A DNA stretch of 9,767 nucleotides from Candidatus Stahliibacteriota bacterium (lineage in GTDB: Bacteria > Hydrothermota > Tepidihabitantia > SM23-42): positions 1 through 9,767 of the forward strand of contig JAUWLY010000085.1 in NCBI GenBank assembly GCA_030613445.1, given 5' to 3'. Below the pieces are notes generated by a model. The model was not told the origin of the DNA, did no database searches, and saw nothing but the letters and a program-made list of their open reading frames with translations. Below, in pieces: positions 6,309 to 9,767 of this stretch (position 1 is its first letter; each line of letters starts with the position of its first letter). The translations under genes and the position numbers were made by a program.

Positions 6309-7709
6309 TTACTTGATCAGCACAACTTTTTCAGTTAGTGCTTCAGACTCATTTTCCAACCGCACAAAATAAACCCCTTCCGGCAGTCTAAGCCCTGAAT
6401 TGTCGGTACCATCCCAGAAAACAGTAGTAGGCAGTGAAAAATTCCTAACTAATTTTCCCGAAGCATCATAGATTTTCAAAGAAATATCTTCTGTCTTCAA
6501 TCTTTCATCTTCCATCTGCCATCTAATATCTGTTTTGTTTCGGAAAGGATTAGGAGTAACAATCAAAGCATCTCTGGATTTAAAATCATAGGTATACGAT
6601 TCTTCAATACCGCCGACATACATATACCTACCATATATATCCCAGTCAGTATTCCTGTCTGTCTGCCAGAGCAGCCAGATGTAAAAACCGACTCCGGTCG
6701 TGGTCGGTAAAATATCCTCTGAACCAGCAGTATCTACGGGGTCTGAAAAAGGTGACCAATACCAATTTGCATAAATATCATAATTGCCATTTCGGTTTGT
6801 GCTAAAGGCAGTAAGTGGGGGGCCTTCCTGTCTGGTTACTGCAATAAAATATAAAGGACTTGGAGTAATATCAGCTGAACCATTATTAGTCATCCGATAA
6901 TGGACATTTAATGTATCATATGCAGTAGTATAAATCTCGTAATTGCCATCACGGTCACTCTGCCATACTACATGAACTCCCTCAATGGATCCCCAATCAT
7001 CGAAAGTACATAAATCTGGATTAATATCATTAGCTGGATCAGTAGTAATAGGCTGTGGCGTTAGCCAGGAAGCACTAAGATACTCACTGTAATAAATATC
7101 ACCATCATCTCTCCCCCATACAACAAATGGATGATCATAACGGCCATTTATTTTAGGATTAGTATTACTGAAAACAGAATCGTTGGTGATCGGAATTGGG
7201 GTGGACCAAATTGTACCGTCATAATAAGCAGATAAGATATTTCGCGTGATTTGCCAAATGACCCAGACAGTATCATTATTAACATAAACTGACGGCAATT
7301 CATCATCTACAACATCGACTGTCAATTGAAAGGGTGTTAACCAACCACTTGAGATATTTCCTTGTGATACATAAATGTCCCAATTGCCAGCATTATTATT
7401 CTGCCAGACACACCAAATACAATCTCTTGCAGAATCATAAGCCACACTTGGATTGATATCAGCAGCAACAACTGCTGTTATTCTCAATGTATCGCGCCAT
7501 GTTGTTAAATCACTGAACCGAGAAAATATATCCCAGTTACCATTAAGATTGGTCTGCCAGACAAGACAGGTGTAAGGGGATTGCACTAACTGCTTGCGGC
7601 AGGTCTGCGGATTTATATCATCTGCGCCAGTTATCCCAAGATTCATCGGCGGTGACCACCACGCAAATGAGATTTTCATTAAGAAAACAATCACAAATAC
7701 CTTTCTCAT
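6309..7709 (-). CDS. Secreted seven-repeat (probable beta-propeller) protein with C-terminal T9SS-type sorting domain
   Basis: A 466-residue exported protein. The signal peptide (MRKVFVIVFLMKISFA, 1-16) is followed by seven repeats built on WQ..(D/N)..G(N)(W/Y)(D/E)IY. They centre near residues 51-62, 102-113, 152-163, 198-208, 249-260, 301-313 and 348-359, as expected for a seven-bladed propeller. Residues 381-466 form a C-terminal domain (TPNPFRNKTDIRWQ, SLKIYDASGKLVRNF, FWDGTDNSGLRLPEGVYFVRL, ending KVVLIK) typical of FlgD-like or T9SS type A sorting tails. The protein is therefore probably delivered to the cell surface or released. The ATG is supported by GGAGG 4 nt upstream and a consensus promoter. 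A heptamer tract encodes residues 393-409 and appears to lengthen a loop between two strands of the tail. The blades carry no visible enzyme motif, so a binding or structural role is likely. The gene converges on the radical SAM gene across 72 bp. Confidence 0.85.
   Translation of the reverse strand: MRKVFVIVFLMKISFAWWSPPMNLGITGADDINPQTCRKQLVQSPYTCLVWQTNLNGNWDIFSRFSDLTTWRDTLRITAVVAADINPSVAYDSARDCIWCVWQNNNAGNWDIYVSQGNISSGWLTPFQLTVDVVDDELPSVYVNNDTVWVIWQITRNILSAYYDGTIWSTPIPITNDSVFSNTNPKINGRYDHPFVVWGRDDGDIYYSEYLSASWLTPQPITTDPANDINPDLCTFDDWGSIEGVHVVWQSDRDGNYEIYTTAYDTLNVHYRMTNNGSADITPSPLYFIAVTRQEGPPLTAFSTNRNGNYDIYANWYWSPFSDPVDTAGSEDILPTTTGVGFYIWLLWQTDRNTDWDIYGRYMYVGGIEESYTYDFKSRDALIVTPNPFRNKTDIRWQMEDERLKTEDISLKIYDASGKLVRNFSLPTTVFWDGTDNSGLRLPEGVYFVRLENESEALTEKVVLIK
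6483..6531 (-). repeat. Degenerate heptamer tandem tract (AGATNNN x7) inside the sorting domain
   Basis: Seven consecutive 7-bp units run without a gap over 49 bp. On the coding strand each begins AGA, and all but one begin AGAT, followed by three variable bases. The first and last units are both AGATATT. The tract encodes residues 393-409 (RWQMEDERLKTEDI at its core). Three units equal 21 bp, so growth in steps of three keeps the frame. The design resembles the heptameric short tandem repeats (STRR) described in cyanobacteria. Confidence 0.75.
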
Positions 7710-7729
7710 TTTTCCTCCATTCTAACGAA

Positions 7730-7757
7730 ATTATAACAATTACGCCTAGCATGTCAA
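7730..7757 (-). promoter_or_regulatory. Sigma70-type promoter for the secreted propeller protein
   Basis: On the minus strand a perfect TTGACA (7757-7752) and a perfect TATAAT (7735-7730) are 16 bp apart. The expected start is near 7723, giving a leader of roughly 14 nt that consists almost entirely of the GGAGG ribosome site (7718-7714) and a short A-run before the ATG at 7709. This makes the gene a transcription unit separate from the upstream mcsB/MBL pair. Confidence 0.82.
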
Positions 7758-7776
7758 GACCACCAATTCATCTTCT

Positions 7777-7816
7777 CAATTCATTAATTCGACAATTCGG
7801 TAATTGCCGAATTACC
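7777..7816. repeat. Degenerate octamer tandem tract (NAATTNNN x5) in the intergenic region
   Basis: Five consecutive 8-bp units share AATT at a fixed phase with the other four bases variable. The units at 7777, 7785, 7793, 7801 and 7809 read CAATTCAT, TAATTCGA, then three more of the same form. A further AATT lies just upstream at 7765-7768, out of phase. The right part of the tract overlaps the perfect hairpin at 7796-7819. It lies in the 139-bp gap between the MBL gene and the propeller gene. Confidence 0.65.
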
Positions 7817-7819
7817 GAA
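7796..7819 (-). terminator. Perfect 10-bp hairpin downstream of the MBL gene, possible terminator
   Basis: TTCGGTAATT and its exact complement AATTACCGAA flank a 4-nt loop. The hairpin lies 30 nt past the stop codon of the MBL-fold gene and about 38 nt before the next promoter on the same strand, where a terminator would be expected. There is no clear T-run after it on the minus strand, only AT-rich sequence, so it is not a textbook intrinsic terminator. It may instead protect the 3' end or arise from the octamer tract. Confidence 0.45.
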
Positions 7820-7848
7820 CGGGTGAATACGGAAATGCGGACAGTGTT

Positions 7849-8646
7849 TTACTTGTATGACAGAAGGTTGTCGATCGGGTAATGCTTGCCGTCTTCAGCA
7901 GCAAGGACTGTTATGCCGGTCTCTTGTTTTAATCGTCGGGCGATATTCCACGGTCCTACCCTGAGCATGGTCATGCCAAAATGCGTAATAATAGCAACCT
8001 TTGGTTTTATCCCGGAAATTATTCTGGCACAATCTGGTTCAGATAGATGCTCTATTTCAGACGGTTCCAGACACAAGAGGTTTAAAATAACGATATCTGC
8101 TTTATATGTATTGATCAGTTCAGGGAAGAATTTCGTGTCACTGATATACGAAATTGAAAAATCATCAACCCTTATTTTCAAACCATAGGTCTCTACTGGA
8201 TGAATATGACGTTTTGGAAAAACAAGTGTCATATCTCCAATTTTAGCCTCAAATTCTGGTTTAATTATCTCTATTTTCGCAAGATATTGCATGAGATATT
8301 TGAATATTACGCCATCCTCACCAAATGCATCCGCTGGTGCGATTAGATGCCCTCCTTGTTTAAAACCACCTCGTGTCAGAATATCGAGATAGACATTAAT
8401 ATCAGCTGAATGGTCAATATGTTTGTGCGTAAGTACGATAGCATCAAGCTTCTCAGGGTTGGATTCAGGCACATAAGTCAAAAGACGCAGTAATGACTCA
8501 GGACCGGGGTCAACCAGGACTTCCTTGCTATGGATTCTAAATAAGATACCGCCAGTCGCCCTCATCTGCTTGGCAATGACATAACGTGCACCACCAGTAC
8601 CTAAGAAAACAACTTCGTCTGGTATCTGTTTCTTAATTTTCGCCAT
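7849..8646 (-). CDS. MBL-fold metallo-hydrolase
   Basis: A 265-residue cytoplasmic-looking protein of the metallo-beta-lactamase fold. The metal-binding set is complete: HKHIDH at 74-79 (the HxHxDH motif, H74, H76, D78, H79), a histidine in RHIH (H147 or H149), D170 in YISD, and H222 in ITHFG. The N-terminus carries FLGTGGAR (14-21) and VDPGP (45-49), as in RNase Z- or PhnP-like members, so a phosphodiester or similar hydrolysis at a di-zinc centre is plausible. The substrate cannot be read from the sequence. The ATG at 8646 has only a weak AAGAG upstream. The gene starts 62 bp after the mcsB stop with no consensus promoter between, so it is probably read through from mcsB. A link to arginine phosphorylation would be inference from position only. 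It ends near the hairpin at 7796-7819. Confidence 0.85.
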   Translation of the reverse strand: MAKIKKQIPDEVVFLGTGGARYVIAKQMRATGGILFRIHSKEVLVDPGPESLLRLLTYVPESNPEKLDAIVLTHKHIDHSADINVYLDILTRGGFKQGGHLIAPADAFGEDGVIFKYLMQYLAKIEIIKPEFEAKIGDMTLVFPKRHIHPVETYGLKIRVDDFSISYISDTKFFPELINTYKADIVILNLLCLEPSEIEHLSEPDCARIISGIKPKVAIITHFGMTMLRVGPWNIARRLKQETGITVLAAEDGKHYPIDNLLSYK

Positions 8647-8700
8647 TTTGATAACTCTTACGATAAGATCTCACGATATTTATGTATTGGGTCATTATGA

Positions 8701-8735
8701 ATTGTTTGCTATTTGGTATTTGTGATTTGGGATTT
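8701..8735 (-). repeat. Degenerate heptamer tandem tract (AAATNNN) overlapping the mcsB stop codon
   Basis: On the minus strand four perfect-phase units of AAATNNN (AAATCCC, AAATCAC and two more) occupy 8708-8735. A fifth, weaker unit, AAACAAT, follows at 8701-8707. The tract encodes the last residues of McsB (SQITNTK) and supplies its TAG stop at 8709-8711. Only the 7-bp phase and the AAAT core are shared; the three trailing bases differ in every unit. Confidence 0.7.
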
Positions 8736-9767
8736 CCCGGAGAGCTTTTTCCTTATATATTCAGCACGCCGGATATCCCTTTCATGTTCTTCAAGGATTT
8801 GATCAAAGTGCAGCTGGAGATTAGCTGGTCGCGCAACGAGCATTATCTCATTCACGACATCGAGCGATATATCCTTTATCGTACCGGTCCCAATCCCGAA
8901 CCTGAGTGCTGACAACAGGTTCAGCGTCTCGTCAGTACTCATAATTCTTGCTGATCCAAGAACTGCCAAACTTCTAAATATCTTGTCCTCAAATTCATGT
9001 CTTGCTTTAGCAAAAATCGTGTCACGTGCCTTCTTTTCGATATCAGTAATCATGTGCGTTAGCTTAATGATAGTCTGTATTAGCTCTTCTTCTTTCAATC
9101 CGAGCGTATGCTGATTAGAAATCTGAAAAAGGCTTCCCTTTATCTCACTTCCCTCGCCATAAAGACCCCGCACTGCCATACCTATCTGCAAGGCTCCTCT
9201 TAGGACCTTTTCAACCTCACTAGTAAAAACCAGACCAGGTAAATGCAGTAGCACAGATGCCCTTAACCCAGTACCAAGATTGGTTGGACAGGAAGTGAGA
9301 AATCCATAAGCTTCGTCAAATGCGTAATTTAGATCTTCCCCAATCTTTTCTTCGCACTCGAAAACGTTCGCAGAAACATCAGTGAGGTTCAGCCCACCAG
9401 TCAAGCCTTGGATTCTCAAATGGTCTTCTTCATTTATCATTATTGAAATATCTCTATCTTCAGAAAGATAGAGACCAGTCGGTTTATTCATTTTAAGAAA
9501 TGCTGGTGAAATCAAGTGACACTCTAAAAGGGATTCTCTTTCCAAGGGCGCGAGCTTCTTCATGTCAATATATTGACCAAGATACTTTCCTTCAATAACT
9601 GACCTGGATAACTCAAGTAGTCGCTCAGAATCCTTTGACTTCAACTTTATTTCGAATGGAAAATTAGATAAGTTACGCGCAAGCCTTATGCGCGAGGAAA
9701 CAACGATTTCTCTGTCTTCGCTTGAATCTCTACTTTGCTTCGCCGGAACTAACCACTTTATATTATT
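8709..9767 (-). CDS. mcsB: Protein arginine kinase McsB (N-terminus just outside the window)
   Basis: An ATP:guanido phosphotransferase-family kinase that phosphorylates arginine residues of proteins, in Bacillus marking them for ClpCP degradation. The frame is open to the right edge. The 41 codons before the first apparent start (a TTG at 9644) encode KWLVP and VVSSRIRLARNL, the conserved McsB N-terminus, so the true start lies a few codons beyond the window. Numbered from the edge, visible motifs are SSRIRLAR (24-31), NEEDHLRIQ (112-120), LTSCPTNLGTGLRASV (157-172, with the conserved cysteine at 160), and RDIRRA (330-335), which matches the RDxxRA phosphoarginine-sensing site of Bacillus McsB. 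Bacillus McsB is about 363 residues; 352 are seen here. An MBL-fold hydrolase gene follows instead of clpC. The final residues and stop codon come from a heptamer tract, so the C-terminal tail is probably not conserved. Confidence 0.93.
   Translation of the reverse strand, partial: NNIKWLVPAKQSRDSSEDREIVVSSRIRLARNLSNFPFEIKLKSKDSERLLELSRSVIEGKYLGQYIDMKKLAPLERESLLECHLISPAFLKMNKPTGLYLSEDRDISIMINEEDHLRIQGLTGGLNLTDVSANVFECEEKIGEDLNYAFDEAYGFLTSCPTNLGTGLRASVLLHLPGLVFTSEVEKVLRGALQIGMAVRGLYGEGSEIKGSLFQISNQHTLGLKEEELIQTIIKLTHMITDIEKKARDTIFAKARHEFEDKIFRSLAVLGSARIMSTDETLNLLSALRFGIGTGTIKDISLDVVNEIMLVARPANLQLHFDQILEEHERDIRRAEYIRKKLSGKSQITNTK

Noticed and set aside
7886..8188. A 100-codon plus-strand frame inside the MBL gene
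   Set aside because: It is antisense to a well-supported metallo-hydrolase and has no ribosome site or motif.
8647..8708. Separate promoter for the MBL gene
   Set aside because: No TTGACA/TATAAT-like pair is present in the 62-bp gap on the minus strand, unlike the other three promoters, so read-through from mcsB is more likely.
9644..9646. TTG at 9644 as the start of mcsB
   Set aside because: The frame stays open upstream and encodes VVSSRIRLARNL, a conserved McsB N-terminal motif, so the true start lies beyond the right edge.

Overview
The window looks like a piece of a moderately AT-rich genome from an uncultured, Gram-negative-like bacterium. One secreted protein ends in what looks like a type IX secretion (T9SS) type A sorting domain. 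The longest gene encodes a secreted mosaic of FG-GAP and SbsA-like Ig modules. There is a protein-arginine kinase gene (mcsB) but no ctsR or clpC beside it in view. This mix resembles candidate phyla such as WOR-3 or Cloacimonadota. That placement is inference and cannot be settled from the window.

Layout, left to right. Positions 1-4220 (minus) carry the first 1406 codons of a very large secreted modular protein whose C-terminus lies beyond the left edge. The outermost ~60-90 bases also read, on the plus strand, as a near-perfect TPR unit, which suggests a chimeric junction. A 210-bp divergent intergenic region (4221-4430) holds two back-to-back consensus promoters. Rightward lie a DUF4438 protein (4431-5318) and, 36 bp later, an SPL-family radical SAM protein (5355-6236), probably one operon. 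Converging on them is a 466-residue secreted seven-repeat (probable beta-propeller) protein with a C-terminal sorting-type domain (6309-7709, minus), which has its own consensus promoter. At the right, mcsB (8709 to beyond 9767, minus) is followed by an MBL-fold hydrolase gene (7849-8646, minus), likely one leftward operon ending near a perfect 10-bp hairpin.

Three features recur. (1) All three recognisable promoters have perfect TTGACA and TATAAT boxes separated by exactly 16 bp. (2) Three short tandem tracts share a 'fixed four bases plus variable bases' design: AGATNNN inside the propeller gene, AAATNNN overlapping the mcsB stop codon, and AATTNNNN between genes. (3) The giant secreted protein has a higher-order pattern in which a ~115-residue module occurs three times, alternating with two other module types.

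Functionally, the two large secreted proteins are probably cell-surface or exported. The McsB kinase points to arginine-phosphorylation-based protein quality control. The DUF4438/radical SAM pair has no assigned joint role. No RNA genes, CRISPR arrays or insertion sequences were seen, and no gene-free stretch exceeds about 210 bp.
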